Shown: positions 53,405 through 64,000, counted from the stretch's first letter. The stretch is DNA of 64,000 nucleotides from Trissonchulus latispiculum (GCA_030248195.1 JASAND010000749.1:1-64000), one strand, 5' to 3'. Notes: a model not told the origin generated them from the sequence alone. A program made the numbers and translations.

Positions 53405-54110
53405 GATAAATGGGTTGCCTTTTTGTCTAAAAAGCGGCAACCCAAAGGGCAATGCACACCAAAACAACCAAGAAGCCGAACAGGTGGTGCCTGTTGTCGG
53501 CGAAGAAGGATCGGTACAGCCGTCCAAAAATTGACGCGACGCAAGCCATCACTGTCGCCGATGGCTTGTCGATTCGGGAAGCTGCGACTAAGGTCTGCGA
53601 TCCGGAACCTGGTCCATCTGGGACTCGTGCTTCGGGCTCGGGTTCGACCCGGGCTTCTAGCACGAGCCCCAGGGACGGCCATGATGATAAGTCCGGTTCT
53701 CTGACGACTAAAGAGCCCGATGAAAATGCCGATAGTCGCGATTTCCCGACAGAAAATCGCGTCCGACTGTACCCAAGCTGAAACTTCAGCGGTCGGCCGA
53801 CAACACGCGGAAAGCGCCCCGAAGAAAATCCAATGTTTCGGTGGATGTTCCGGCATTCAAGCGCTATAATCCGTTGGATTTGTCTTTGGTCGACGCGGAT
53901 ATGTTGGAAGCCTATTGGAACCGCCTGGCTCAAGCACAGGATGAATTCGGCTGTTCGGCAAGTTGGAGAAGGCTATAGCGAAGCAGCACAAGAAGGTGGC
54001 TTCGTCGGCGAAGAAAGTCGTCGAGAAAATGGAGGACTTTGAGGAGGTTCTGAGAGCTTTCACGAAGAAATATCGCTCGGATGATGCGGCTGGAAGATCC
54101 CCAAAGTTGC
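53405..54110 (+). pseudogene. Gypsy linker region, second half
   Basis: Ser/Pro/Arg-rich frames including PEPGPSGTRASGSGSTRASS and, near 53890, LVDADMLEAYWNRLAQAQDE, matching LDADMLPAYWDSLVGAHDEF of the first element. It continues to KKVVEKMEDFEEVLRAFTKK, matching MDEFEATLEAFLTR at the start of the protease frame. Frameshifts occur between the pieces. Confidence 0.7.
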
Positions 54111-55564
54111 TTTGATGGGAGAAGCCTGCCCTGTGGTTCAGGTTAAAGAAGCTGAAATGGCTGGCACTGCAATGGCCGGTACAACCGACAGCCCCTGCCG
54201 GGAGAGGAGATGGAGGCCTATAAAAAGGTCGTCCGTCAACGCATTCAAGCAGCGGCCGAGAATTATCGACAAGGAAAGCCCTCGCCGCCTTTCCATCGTA
54301 AGGACGCGCCGGCTGTGCTTTGAAATCAGCCGATTGATTTGGGGCCCAATCGAATTGGGATCCATATCATGGGATGCGCTCCATAAGGACAGGCGAAAAA
54401 CATCCGGCGGCCTATATCCTGATTTCCAACCCATTGGAACCCCATCCACGGGATGACCATCGCCCTGATGACATTATTATGGTCGAATATTGAGGGGGCT
54501 TCGCCCGATTCGACCCGGACTTTCTTTCCTTAACAGTGACTGGTCGTACCGAAATTCACTGTTTTGGACCTAATTTCCTGATCCTACCATCAATATGACT
54601 TTTTATTTGGATTTGGTTTAGCCATTTTCCCATTCCACCCCAAATGGATCGGCGACGCCGAAATTCCAATGCTCGGATGTGACTATTTTTCAATTGATCA
54701 AATGATACTGATCCATATATAGATCTATTGTTTTACCTTATATTGTTATTTTGTGTTTTTTGCGAAAGTGACGCTTTCAGTATGTTATTTTGATTTGTTT
54801 TACCACTCGTGTATGTTGACCAGTCGATATGGAATTTCTTGTAATTTTTTCTATTAATATTAAGTAATTTCTTGTGTGTTTTTCTAATAATATGTATGTT
54901 ATTTTGAACTTGGAATTTTCTTGTTGGTTTTGTCGAGCTTTATAAATCTATACTAGTGTTTTGTAAATTCGTGGTTTTGTTAATTAGTACGTATAGTTTA
55001 GTTTAGAATTTTGCTTCAGTCCCTATATGCTTTCTTCAATACTAGTTAAGTTTGCTACTTGTCTGCATTTTCTTTGCCAATGCATAATATTTGCTCATAA
55101 TCTGTGTGCTTTATGTATAGCATTACTTGATTCTTGCTACTTATTTTGTTGTGTATTTTGTCATTCTAATATTTATGCCATTCGCATTTTTGCAGGGTAC
55201 AACCCTATGCAGCTTTATTTTGCATACGTATACTATACTTGTTGCCATCGTGGCTCTTCCATGCAAAATTCATATGAAAATACCAACTTGTCCAATAGGT
55301 TGGATTTCACTAAATAGGGCATCACCCTACAGTGTGTCCTTTTATAGTTACTTGTTAATTATATACGTAACTTGCATCCAGGGTGATCGTGTGATAAGCG
55401 CTAACCCTTGGTATTCAAGTATAAATTTAATTTATCTTAATTTTCTAGCGCTTAATTTAATATATACACACTGTTTGAATTTATTTCCATCAGGAGGGCG
55501 AGCCCTATTCGCTTGAGGAATTTCTTGGGTATTTTCATATCTAGTTTCTTAGCAATTTCTTCTA
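54111..55564 (+). other. Gypsy remnant, unplaced and 3' non-coding part
   Basis: 54112-54470 has short frames (for example EMEAYKKVVRQRIQAAAENY) that I cannot match to gypsy protease or pol. The rest is T-rich non-coding sequence like that downstream of integrase in the first element. Pol is absent. Confidence 0.4.
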
Positions 55565-57151
55565 CTAAAGTCTGACAAAAAATTCTTGGAACCGAACTGT
55601 GAGCGCTTGTCCTGAGTTAACCTTTGAAGTTAGTCTATATAAAGTATATATTTTTAGAAACCTCAGGTTGAGGAGATGAGGAGAATCCGGTAAAACCATC
55701 ATATCCGGTCTATATCCGGTTACCGGATGCCAAATCGATAAAAACGCTTCAGATTCGGAAAGAGAATGCTAATTAATTCATACTCTAGCATATTGGTCTT
55801 TGGCCCAAGACATCTCCGAAAATCCGGTCACATCCGCTCCATGTCCGGTAACCGGATGTCTAGGCCACAAAAACTATACAGCAAGATGGGTAGGTCGTAC
55901 AGTTTCGCTGATTGAATTTTTGGATTCAGCGTGTCGAATTAGTCTATATACGAAGTTTTGTCCAATTTGGACCAAAGTTGCGTGATTTTTGGTCGTATCC
56001 GGTGCGAAAAAAACCGGAAAAATCGGTTTTTCCAGTCTGGTGCTCGGAATCGCGGATAAAAAATGTTAGATTTTGGCATAATGAATATTTGGGAGGCTAC
56101 TTTCATTTTACCGGTGTCACAGCAATCGAGTATCCGGTCAATTTCCGGTTCTGAGCTTTGAAATTTGAGATTTCATGGGCTATTATCTCAGTATCTGGTT
56201 AGTCCGGAAGTCAAATTATTTCATTGAAATGATATTTCGTCTATCCCTAACAAGCCACAACCACAATTTACTTCATATCTGCTGTAACTTTGAATGATGG
56301 AGTTTAAAAAATGGTTCAAAAATAACTTATACGGCATGCGACAAAGCTAAGCGTATAGGATCGAATCTCATGTCCGGTTTAACAATTAGACAAAACAAGT
56401 AAATTCAGCCCACTTTTAAAACGCTATCATTCAAAAATTACAGCAGATATGAAGTAATTTGAGATTAGTGTTTGTTAGGGATAGACGAAATATCATTTCA
56501 ATGAAATAATTTGACTTCCTGACCAACCGGATACCGAGATAATAGCCCATGAAATGTCAAATTTCAAAGCTCAGAACCGGAAATCGACCGGATATTCGAT
56601 TACTTTGACACCGGTAAGATAATAGTAGTCTCCCAAATATTCATTGTGCCAAAAACTAACATTTTTCATCCGGGATTCCGAGCACCATTCCGGAAAAACC
56701 TATTTTTCCGGTTTTTTCCGCACCGGATACGACCATAAATCACGCGATTTCAGTCCAAATTGGACAAAACTTCGTATATAGACTAATTCGACACACTGAA
56801 TCCAAAAATTCAATCAGCGAAACTGTACGACCTACCCATCTTGCTGTATAGTTTTTGTGACCTAGACATCCGGTTACCGGACATGGACCGGATGTGACCG
56901 GATTTTCGGAGATGTCTTGGGCCAAGGACCAATATGCTAGAGTATGAATTAATTAGCATTCTTTTTCCGAATCTGAAGCGTTTTATCGATTTGGCATCCG
57001 GTAATCGGATATAGACCGGATATGATGGTTTTGCCGGATTCTCCTTCTCCTGAGGTTTCTAAAAATATATACTTTATATAGAATAACTTCAAAGGTTAAC
57101 TCAGGACAGGCGCTCACAGTTCGGTTCCAAGAATTTTTGGTCAGACTTTAG
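55565..57151. mobile_element. Giant fold-back element, CTAAAGTCTGAC ends
   Basis: 1587-bp palindrome with arms of about 770 bp meeting near 56350. Termini TA-CTAAAGTCTGACAAAAA and inverse, with TA on both sides (55563-55564, 57152-57153), fit a Tc1/mariner-type TA target. The arms are full of CCGGT/ACCGG words (for example ATCCGGTTACCGGATG). Both ends match the left end of the element at 35275. It is inserted in the gypsy remnant. Confidence 0.8.
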
Positions 57152-57318
57152 TACGGTTTTTCCTACGGTTTCTACCGACTACGTGTATTTTTGTACTGCC
57201 TTACGTACGTATGCACTTGTGTTTTTTCTACTGTTACTAGTAATTCTAGTATATTTACTCGTATTTGTGTACGTATACATTGGCAATAGACTTTTCTATT
57301 CTTTTTAGAAAATGCTTT

Positions 57319-58137
57319 TTAAATTGTTTGTTGGAGCGACGCTCACGTACCAAGCGCCGTACGGTCAGTCTTCTCAGGAGTTCGGACGGCGAGCCCTGGG
57401 GAGACGTAACGCAAGAGGCTGACTAACGGTCAACCTTTTCGTTATTTCAATTATTACGAAATTCTTTTACTTATCTTTTTACTTTTACTCCTCCACATTT
57501 CATGCAGCTCCACCTCAGGCTAGGCCTGGGATTTGATGGGGACCCCCCCCATTGGAGCTACATGATTGGGACACCCCGGCTAGAGGGCGCTTATCTTGGG
57601 AGGGGGTTATCCGTCAGACTTCTCCCCCTTTAAGTGTTGGGTTTTCCCTTGACATGTCTAGTCGCTTTCTCCCTCTCTCTCTCTTCTCTCCCTATCTCCA
57701 GTGTACAGTTTTCCCCTGTATCTCTCCAGTGCGTATTTGGTACGTTAGCGGGCTTCGCCCTCTATATTGGTGAGTGTGTGTATTAGATTTATTTACTGTA
57801 TAACTGTTTGACAGTTGGGCTTCGCCCCCATAAATTATACCTGTTGTTATTTCTATATCTGCTCTCTCTATCACTTGTACTGTTATCTATTAAATATCTC
57901 CACTAGGTGTGTGCCTTTTTGGGTAGGTTATTTCTGAGCTCCTAGGTTAGTTTAGTGTTATTTCTGAGGTGAGCGGGTGTCACCCCCTCATTAGGTCTAT
58001 TTATTTGGCGAGGCTTCCCCGGCCGGCTCCTACGCGGTTGGTGTGTTATTCACTTGTGCCACGGTCTCCTCGGTTGAGTTGCTCTCGCCGGGTAACGGTA
58101 CTATTGTGTTAATTTAGTTTCACTCTGGTACCGCTAC
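57319..58137 (+). repeat. 3' LTR of the second gypsy element
   Basis: Ends CCGCTACA like the first element's LTR, and contains the shared TTTGGCGAGGCTTCCCCGG (58005-58023). The start near TGTTTGTTGGAGCG is approximate because no second LTR is available. It has TTCGCCC palindromic words and CT-rich runs. Confidence 0.6.
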
Positions 58138-58817
58138 AGCACCATTGTATCCAGACTTGACCTAAAGTCGTCAATAATGGTACGCAAATAGATATTCTAA
58201 CATTTTGTAGGTCGATGTTGCCATAGTCTTATGTTATGTGCCAAAAAAACACGAATTTCCGAAATTTTGCTAAAAATTCTGAATTCTGCGCCAGAGAAAT
58301 CTCGAAATCGGGCAGAGCTTACCAGGATCAATTGGCATCTTTCGAAATGTCTTGTCATAAGCTGTGATTTGTAGGAAGTAGAATTTTAAATTAGGCCTTA
58401 CAGCTTTCAGAATATTTCATCAAAGTTGCTGACTTCCAATTTCGACGTTGTAAAACAGTCAAAATTGGCTGTTCTCAAACTTCAAAAATTAATTAAAAGT
58501 TTGGAAGGCCTAAACTAAAATTTCGCTTCGCACAAATCACCCTTCTTGATTTTATTTGTAATATAAACCGGACGTTGAACTGTTCCGTTTTGTCGTTGGC
58601 GAGATTTATATGGCGCACGGAAAAAATCACCACTTTTTCAGTTTCCTATGTTTAACACATGCTGACATCATGTTTGAGGTGAAATTACTCGCTGACCGTA
58701 AGAGATCCGACTTTAATTTCAAGAACTCGTTAAAATATACCAATCAGACAACAAAATATGTGAAAATGAGCAAAATCGGAGATGGTCGAAAAAATCGGCC
58801 AAAAATGGACACCCCCC
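58138..58817 (+). mobile_element. TTAA-type repeat, partial copy (family A end)
   Basis: The right part (from about 58600) matches 9540-9720: GTTTAACACATG, AAAATATGTGAAAATGAGCA, AAATCGGAGATGGTCGAAAA. It ends in a C run followed by TTAA. The left part is unassigned AT-rich sequence. Confidence 0.5.
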
Positions 58818-58821
58818 TTAA

Positions 58822-59817
58822 GGTGCTGGTTCGGGTATTTGCAGCAAAGTTTGAAAGACTGTAATTTCATCAATTTTTGGAGTTCAACAATAATGGTTAT
58901 ATCATTTTAAAGCTTAGAATGTGCTTGTTACAACTAGGTACAGTATAGCTGTCTCATTTCAACTCTTCGGCTTGAACAACATGATATTTGAACAACGACT
59001 TGCAATAACATGAAAACAATTTTTGAACATGGATTTCTCGAAATGTGGGAAAGCTAGCGAAAAGCGACCAGTTCAGGCTTCAAAAGAAACGTCTTCCCGA
59101 AGGCTATGTTTTCTGAAATTGTTTAACTAGTAAAGAATCTCAAGATTTTGAGAAAAACGTAGATTTTGTCCGATTTTCATCAAAATTTTCAAGTTTGGAA
59201 GCTTATTTCTCTCGAACTGAAAGTCAAAATGCAAAACCATGAAAAGTAGCCCTCGGCAATTGTCTCAAAAATACGTGTTTAATGCCGTTTTTTTAATTGA
59301 TTGCGATTTTCAAATCTATTTGCGATCTATTTGCGATTTTCAAAATTTCACATTTTCGCTGCTGTGCGCCGGCAGAGATACCGCAGAAAGCTCTCCTGTG
59401 GGCGTAAGATGTCCTTTAGGACCACAAATATGGACAATACTTGACCGACAGACCAGCGCTGTTGAAGCTGTCGAAATCTTGCAATATTTGGTTTTTCGAA
59501 AAATGGCCGGTTTTGGACCTCGAAAATCAATTTTTGCTGTTATCTCTTAAACCTTAAGGAATCGAAGAAAACTCTCAAGAGCAAAGTTGTAGGTCTTGGG
59601 AGAGGATTCGAATGACTATAAGTTCATCCATGTAGGATGGTCACAGTGCGTTATGTTATGGCGGAATAAAGCTAATTTCTCCAAAACTCAAATTTTTAAG
59701 CCGCGACTTTTCTAACATGTTTTATAGGGTAAATAATGTAATTGTAGCAAATTTGAATAAATTTCAACGACAATTGCGCTTTTAAAGCCCAAAAATACAC
59801 GAACCCGAACCAGCACC
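58822..59817. mobile_element. TTAA-target non-autonomous element (996 bp)
   Basis: Inverted termini GGTGCTGGTTCGGGT and ACCCGAACCAGCACC, with TTAA on both sides (58818-58821, 59818-59821). Exact TTAA flanks are the signature of piggyBac and Kolobok superfamilies. No transposase inside. The right TTAA is shared with the next element. Confidence 0.85.
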
Positions 59818-59821
59818 TTAA

Positions 59822-60828
59822 GGTGCTGGTTTCTTTTCGGGTAGTTTCGACTCATACGGCTTTAATCCTTTACATAGATAGCTAAAACTTGCTAAATAAC
59901 CTATTTTCGTGCTCTTTAACATTCTGGGACCAGTTCCGAATTTTTAGGCCAAAAGATAAGAAAGTTTTGGTTTTTGGCCTTAGGCTTCCAGTAGGTAGAC
60001 CAGACACCGGATTGGTTGTTATGACTGGAAAGAGGACACAAAAATGAACATTTTTGCTTTTATAACCTTTGAGCTATCTCCAGAGGTTAACTCAGTATCA
60101 GCAAAAAACCATTTTGAGGGTCAAAAATGGCCATTTTCGAGGAAATCGGTTTTTTCAGAATTACTGCCAAACCTTGCGAACAATTTTCTTCCATTTTTAT
60201 ACTCAATCGATACAGCGTCCAAATGCACATTTTATGAAACCCTACTAGCCGAACTTTATTGCTTTCAGCTAGAGATTTGGCCGGAAAACCATTTTAGCAA
60301 AACTGCGGTTTTTTTGTTTTAAACATCGATTTCTCAAAAACTACTCGATAGATTCCGGAGATTTTTGGCAAAATGAAAATTCGTACTATTGCGGAGGGTC
60401 GTTTTTCTTGGTTTTGGCTAAAACGTTCCCAGTTTCGAGAAAATTTAGTGCAAATTTTAAAAATTTAGTGCTTCCGTGCATTTTGCAAATTTTCTCAACC
60501 CTTGAGTGATACTGAGCAAAATCCCAAAAAAAGTCCCTCGGCCCATATGCCCTCTGTATGATAGAGCAAAAAGAAATTTTGTCTGGTTCCGCAGTTTTGA
60601 AAAATCAATGTCCAAAGATGTTTGGTCTATATTTAGCCGTTATGTCAGAAAATGCTTGCTAATTTTTTGATAATTTTGCTAGATTCGTAGGCTCATGTGA
60701 ATGTCCTAATTATAAGCTTTAAAACTATGTATAAAGCTCTTTTCAACTCCCAAAATTGTGAAAGTTATAGCGTTTTAAAAAATCACCACAAAACCACTGC
60801 ACAAAAAGATACCACCACCTTAAAGGGG
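59822..60828 (+). mobile_element. TTAA-type repeat family B, copy 2
   Basis: Begins GGTGCTGGTTTC right after the TTAA of the previous element and ends ACCACC followed by TTAA. It matches 26760-28086. Together with 58822-59817 it forms a head-to-tail chain joined by the 20-bp palindrome CCAGCACCTTAAGGTGCTGG. Confidence 0.7.
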
Positions 60829-62120
60829 GCGGGGGCTACTAAAGGTTTGCCCCGACTTTATCCGATTGACCTACTTTTTGGCGAAGATATAGAGCATGGG
60901 TGTGGTCAAAAATATTGGGTACTGAGATCTTAGGTGCCTTCCAGCCGTGTGCAGCCGTCGCGTTTATGTGCCCGCAGAGCTGGAAGTGAGTCAAAATTTC
61001 TGGCCCGCACCCGACCCGCGATCTTAGCTGCCTTCCAGCCATTTGCAGCCGTCGAGTTTATGTGCCCGGCCCCCTTTTCTCACAACTACCAACATAATTA
61101 ATTAAAAATCTCTGCTGGCTGCAAGACCCTAGCTTCAAGGTTGCCATTTGCCAATATGATTTTTGCCAATATTTGCCAATATGCCAAATATTCATGCTCC
61201 TATGTGCAGAAAATACTAGACGTCTGTATCTCATCTGCATCTAAGGGAATTACCCTTCAAATTTGAAGTTTCGGCAGTAGTAAGGAAAATAAGAGTTGAA
61301 CTGCAGCCCACAATGTGGGCAACTGTGGGCCCAGTGAAAAAAACAAGCACAACTACCGATAACTTTAAACTAATGTGGGCACCTGTGGACGGAATGGAGA
61401 GATATAGGAACAAGTCTAAATGTGGTCAGTTTCGGACAATGTACCCGAAGCCTAGTGGAGAGCTATAGGAACAAGTCTAAATGTATGCAAATTTAGACTT
61501 TACTACACTGTTGACTGGATATTACAAACTTAATTTATTACATGAAGCTGTTAACTTGAATTTTTAAGCTATCTATAAAAATACAATAGAAACAAGTAAT
61601 ATTCAACATATAGTCGACTTAAGAAACATAAGCATTAATTCACTCTCAATCACACATCAAATAAAATAAAGACCTATTTTTCAACTTGAAAATTTTAATT
61701 AGAAATCAGCAGAAGAAGTTTAAAATGAACCAAAAAAGTCAACCTTATTCTAATTGACCTTTTACACATCAAGTTCAAAATTTATTACACTAGGATGATC
61801 TACATGTCATTAAAGTGTTACTATTGAAGAAATTAAAGTTTTTCCATAGCAATCAAATGAAAAAATCTAAAATGAACCAGAAAAAGTGTGTATTAGTCTC
61901 AATAAGAAAATAGACTCAACGTAATCTCTGTTCATTATTCCCGGTTCTGCAGCAGTAAAACAAAGACTTATTGTAAAGTTCTTTCTTAAAAATATTATCA
62001 AACAACAATTAAAGTAGCCTGAATAAGTTCACATTGCTTTAAAAATTGGATCATGATCCCTAAATTGGAAAATTAGTACAAGTCAAAATTATACCAATAG
62101 GTCAAGCCCATCCCAAACAT
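60829..62120. other. Repeat-derived intergenic DNA
   Basis: 60935-61080 holds two units of about 90 bp with CCTTCCAGCC, TGCAGCCGTCG and TTTATGTGCCCG, plus GGCCCGCACCCGACCCGCG between them, reminiscent of GGCCCGC hAT ends. AGGAACAAGTCTAAATGT is duplicated at about 61408 and 61469. From 61500 to 62120 it is AT-rich and unremarkable. Confidence 0.45.
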
Positions 62121-62122
62121 GG

Positions 62123-62130
62123 TATATAAG
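62123..62130 (+). promoter_or_regulatory. TATA box of the repeat-protein gene
   Basis: TATATAAG lies 50 bp upstream of the ATG at 62180, so transcription would start about 25 bp before the ATG with a very short leader. Confidence 0.55.
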
Positions 62131-62179
62131 ATCACGTTCACGAACTTCCAGTACATTGAATTAATTTGGTTTTTTTGCC

Positions 62180-63574
62180 ATGTCACAACTCGACAACTTC
62201 AGTGATGATGATGATATTCAAATCATCTTTGATTCAAAGGAAAAGGCTACCGAGTGGTTATTCAATGACCATCAAGCCAGATCATCCTATGGGAACAGGA
62301 ATAACCGCTGGCAGAATGTCATTTCTGTTGGCATCCAGAGAGCTATGAGTCCCAGTCCTGGTCCCGATCAGGTCCTTGCTGGAGCCTACGGGGGAAGCAT
62401 GGGGATCCAGGTGGGAGGTGGTAGCCAGGGTTTGCGGAGTCCCAGTCCTGGCCCCGATCAGGTCATTGGTGGAGCCTACGGGGGAAGCATGGGGATGCAG
62501 GTGGGAGGTGGTAGCCAGGGTTTGCGGAGTCCCAGTCCTGGCCCCGATCAGGTCCTTGGTGGGGCCCACGGGAGAAACATGGAGGTCCAGGTGGGAGGTG
62601 GTAGCCAGGGTGTGCGGAGTCCCAGTCCTGGCCCCTATCAGGTCCTTGGTGGAACCCACGGGGGAAGCATAGAGGTCCAGGTGGGAGGTGGTAGTCAGGG
62701 TGTGCGGAGTCCCAGTCCTGGCTCCGATCAGGTCCTTGGTGGAGCCAACGGGGAAAGCATGGAGGTACAGGTGGGAGGTGGTAGCCAGGGTGTGCGGAGT
62801 CCCAGTCCTGGTCCCGATCAGGTCCTTGCTGGAGCCTACGGGGGAAGCATGGGGATCCAGGTGGGAGGTGGTAGCCAGGGTGTGCGGAGTCCCAGTCCTG
62901 GCCCCGATCAGGTCCTTGGTGGGGCCCACGGGAGAAACATGGAGGTCCAGGTGGGAGGTGGTAGCCAGGGTGTGCGGAGTCCCAGTCCTGGCCCCTATCA
63001 GGTCCTTGGTGGAACCCACGGGGGAAGCATAGAGGTCCAGGTGGGAGGTGGTAGTCAGGGTGTGCGGAGTCCCAGTCCTGGTCCCGATCAGGTCCTTGCT
63101 GGAGCCTACGGGGGAAGCATGGGGATCCAGGTGGGAGGTGGTGACCAAGGTTTGAACGGTTTGAACCACACCTCACCTATCAGCGGAAACTGTGCAAGTT
63201 TCCCGAAAACGACAGAAAGGAAGAAGGTAATGAAGACCAGCGAAGAGTACCATATGTTAGTGTGCTCTGAATGCTTTTTGAAATTCAAGATCTTTAAAGA
63301 TGGGGAAATTCATGAAATAACGAAGCCTATGGTTGTGTCTGATAAATCAGCTGCAGAAGCAAACCTAGCATTTAGTGCAGTAACATCCAAGGCATCATTT
63401 GGTTTTCGTTGTCCTTATTTTTACTGTCGCTCCACTGAACTGGTTTTTCTGGTTTCTTCGGTTAAAAATTCGAATATTATAATAAATTTGGATGAGATTG
63501 AATGGTTGAACATATGTGCAACGTATTTGAATTTACCTCCGTTTTATGAAGGTATTTCCGATTTCTTCAAATAA
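62180..63574 (+). CDS. Repeat protein: nine 30-residue SPSPGPDQV units and a Cys-rich tail
   Basis: 464 codons from ATG (62180) to TAA (63572-63574). The N-terminus is acidic (MSQLDNFSDDDDIQIIFDSK). Nine units of exactly 90 bp follow (62348-63157), each like SPSPGPDQVLGGAYGGSMGI then QVGGGSQGLR. A 130-residue tail has two Cys pairs (VCSEC and CPYFYC, about residues 355 and 400), possibly zinc-binding, and ends YLNLPPFYEGISDFFK. An AATAAA overlaps the stop (63570-63575). The Gly/Ser/Pro repeats look disordered. I recognise no family. A GTATTT donor at 63552 could instead splice out of this frame, and the tail could be part of a transposon protein. The TATA box, ATG, unbroken frame and frame-preserving repeats all favour a real gene. 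Confidence 0.6.
   Translation: MSQLDNFSDDDDIQIIFDSKEKATEWLFNDHQARSSYGNRNNRWQNVISVGIQRAMSPSPGPDQVLAGAYGGSMGIQVGGGSQGLRSPSPGPDQVIGGAYGGSMGMQVGGGSQGLRSPSPGPDQVLGGAHGRNMEVQVGGGSQGVRSPSPGPYQVLGGTHGGSIEVQVGGGSQGVRSPSPGSDQVLGGANGESMEVQVGGGSQGVRSPSPGPDQVLAGAYGGSMGIQVGGGSQGVRSPSPGPDQVLGGAHGRNMEVQVGGGSQGVRSPSPGPYQVLGGTHGGSIEVQVGGGSQGVRSPSPGPDQVLAGAYGGSMGIQVGGGDQGLNGLNHTSPISGNCASFPKTTERKKVMKTSEEYHMLVCSECFLKFKIFKDGEIHEITKPMVVSDKSAAEANLAFSAVTSKASFGFRCPYFYCRSTELVFLVSSVKNSNIIINLDEIEWLNICATYLNLPPFYEGISDFFK
62348..63157 (+). repeat. Coding minisatellite, 9 x 90 bp
   Basis: Units begin AGTCCCAGTCCTGG every 90 bp from 62348. Judged by variant residues the order is a-b-c-d-e-a-c-d-a: units 6, 7 and 8 repeat units 1, 3 and 4, and unit 9 repeats unit 1. 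This shows recent multi-unit duplication. Other frames, including antisense 63169-62282, also stay open because 90 is a multiple of three. Confidence 0.9.
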
Positions 63575-63615
63575 ACATTTGTTTATACTTGTTGTTTACC
63601 TCTAACTTTCTTTAG

Positions 63616-63823
63616 AAATGTCAGGAAATCTTCAACCAACTTGATGACTGCATATTTGAGTCTAAAGGTCACGCTCTGTTTGCATACAGAGATGATATAT
63701 TAAAAGCTTTTCACGAATTCACTGATCAAGGACTAAAGATTCCACGTCGTATACATCGAATGCTTTGGATTGAGCAGTTTGTAGAAATTGTTTTGATTCC
63801 GCTTCAAAGTCATATATATTCGT
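63616..63823 (+). CDS. Candidate exon downstream of the repeat-protein gene
   Basis: Preceded by TTTACCTCTAACTTTCTTTAG (a strong acceptor) and followed by GTAAGG (a strong donor). One frame is open throughout: KCQEIFNQLDDCIFESKGHA, then LFAYRDDILKAFHEF, ending SHIYS. It is probably the next exon of the same or an overlapping gene. The obvious donor at 63552 (phase 1) joins it in a frame that stops after a few codons, so the joining donor is unresolved. Family unknown. Confidence 0.45.
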
Positions 63824-64000
63824 GTAAGGATGTACAAAACTTGAAATTTTTAGTAATTGTTTACGTTAAATTTAAGTGATTTCATCGATTTGATCTACCA
63901 CAACTGTCTTAGACATTCTTCCCATAAAAATGCAGTTTCCAATTTTGTATAAGATTAATTTTTTCAGTTATATGATAACCTAGCTCAATCTTTTCAGATA

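Larger units (their letters stand above)
49690..58137 (+). mobile_element. Second gypsy element, 5'-truncated and gutted
   Basis: Related to the element at 16267-24664. Remaining parts are Gag (49690-50640), the linker region (50670-51020 and 53405-54100), a 3' non-coding region and one 3' LTR ending at 58137. There is no 5' LTR, protease, reverse transcriptase or integrase. It is interrupted by a block with tandem repeats (51130-53400) and by a fold-back element (55565-57151). Confidence 0.75.

Noticed and set aside
55027..55516. Hydrophobic ORFs of 96 and 129 codons
   Set aside because: T-rich non-coding sequence gives Phe/Leu/Ile-rich frames by composition. Two overlapping frames are equally open.

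Overview
This window looks like nuclear DNA of an invertebrate animal. It is AT-rich, has almost no long open frames, and carries a matrix metalloproteinase (MMP) gene with intact splice junctions. It is dominated by transposable elements typical of metazoans: Penelope-like, CR1/L2-like and Ty3/gypsy retroelements, hAT and PIF/Harbinger DNA transposons, TTAA-target elements, fold-back elements and a tRNA-headed SINE. I cannot name the species.

Host genes. Three candidate minus-strand pieces may belong to one MMP gene: a signal-peptide exon (45362-45578, tentative), a cysteine-switch propeptide exon (25709-25848) and two catalytic-domain exons (2061-2224 and 1596-1760). The presumed introns are filled with transposons. 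A TATA-box-preceded gene at 62180-63574 encodes a protein with nine 30-residue repeats. A candidate exon follows it at 63616-63823. Two diverged copies of an unknown protein-coding fragment lie at about 300-798 (+) and 25022-25260 (-).

Layout. 1-2.3 kb: unknown fragment and MMP exons. 2.3-9.9 kb: hAT (GGGTC type), Harbinger MITE, and a TTAA-type repeat copy split by a dead Harbinger transposon and a 3-kb hAT. 9.9-12.2 kb: CR1/L2-like LINE lacking the YADD region. 13-14.7 kb: hAT (GGCCCGC type) inside a Harbinger-like remnant. 16.1-25.0 kb: hAT (TTTCAGT type) split by a gypsy element with about 98% identical LTRs but no reverse transcriptase. 26.8-29.3 kb: TTAA-type repeats. 29.5-34.8 kb: two Penelope-like elements head to head, one with an open 843-codon frame and pseudo-LTRs carrying a hammerhead ribozyme and a tRNA-like module. 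35.3-41.3 kb: giant palindromes and MITEs. 41.8-44.3 kb: hAT (GGATCG type) with another hAT nested inside. 44.7-49.3 kb: LINE tail, SINE, Harbinger MITE, ACTCGGTA element and fold-back element. 49.7-58.1 kb: a second, decayed gypsy element with insertions. 58.1-60.9 kb: a chain of TTAA-type elements. 62.1-64 kb: the repeat-protein gene.

Overall view. The most striking signals are the Penelope element with ribozyme and tRNA-like module, and at least six non-autonomous hAT families in 64 kb. The hAT families share near-identical terminal bases and 8-bp target duplications, but each has its own short subterminal repeat.
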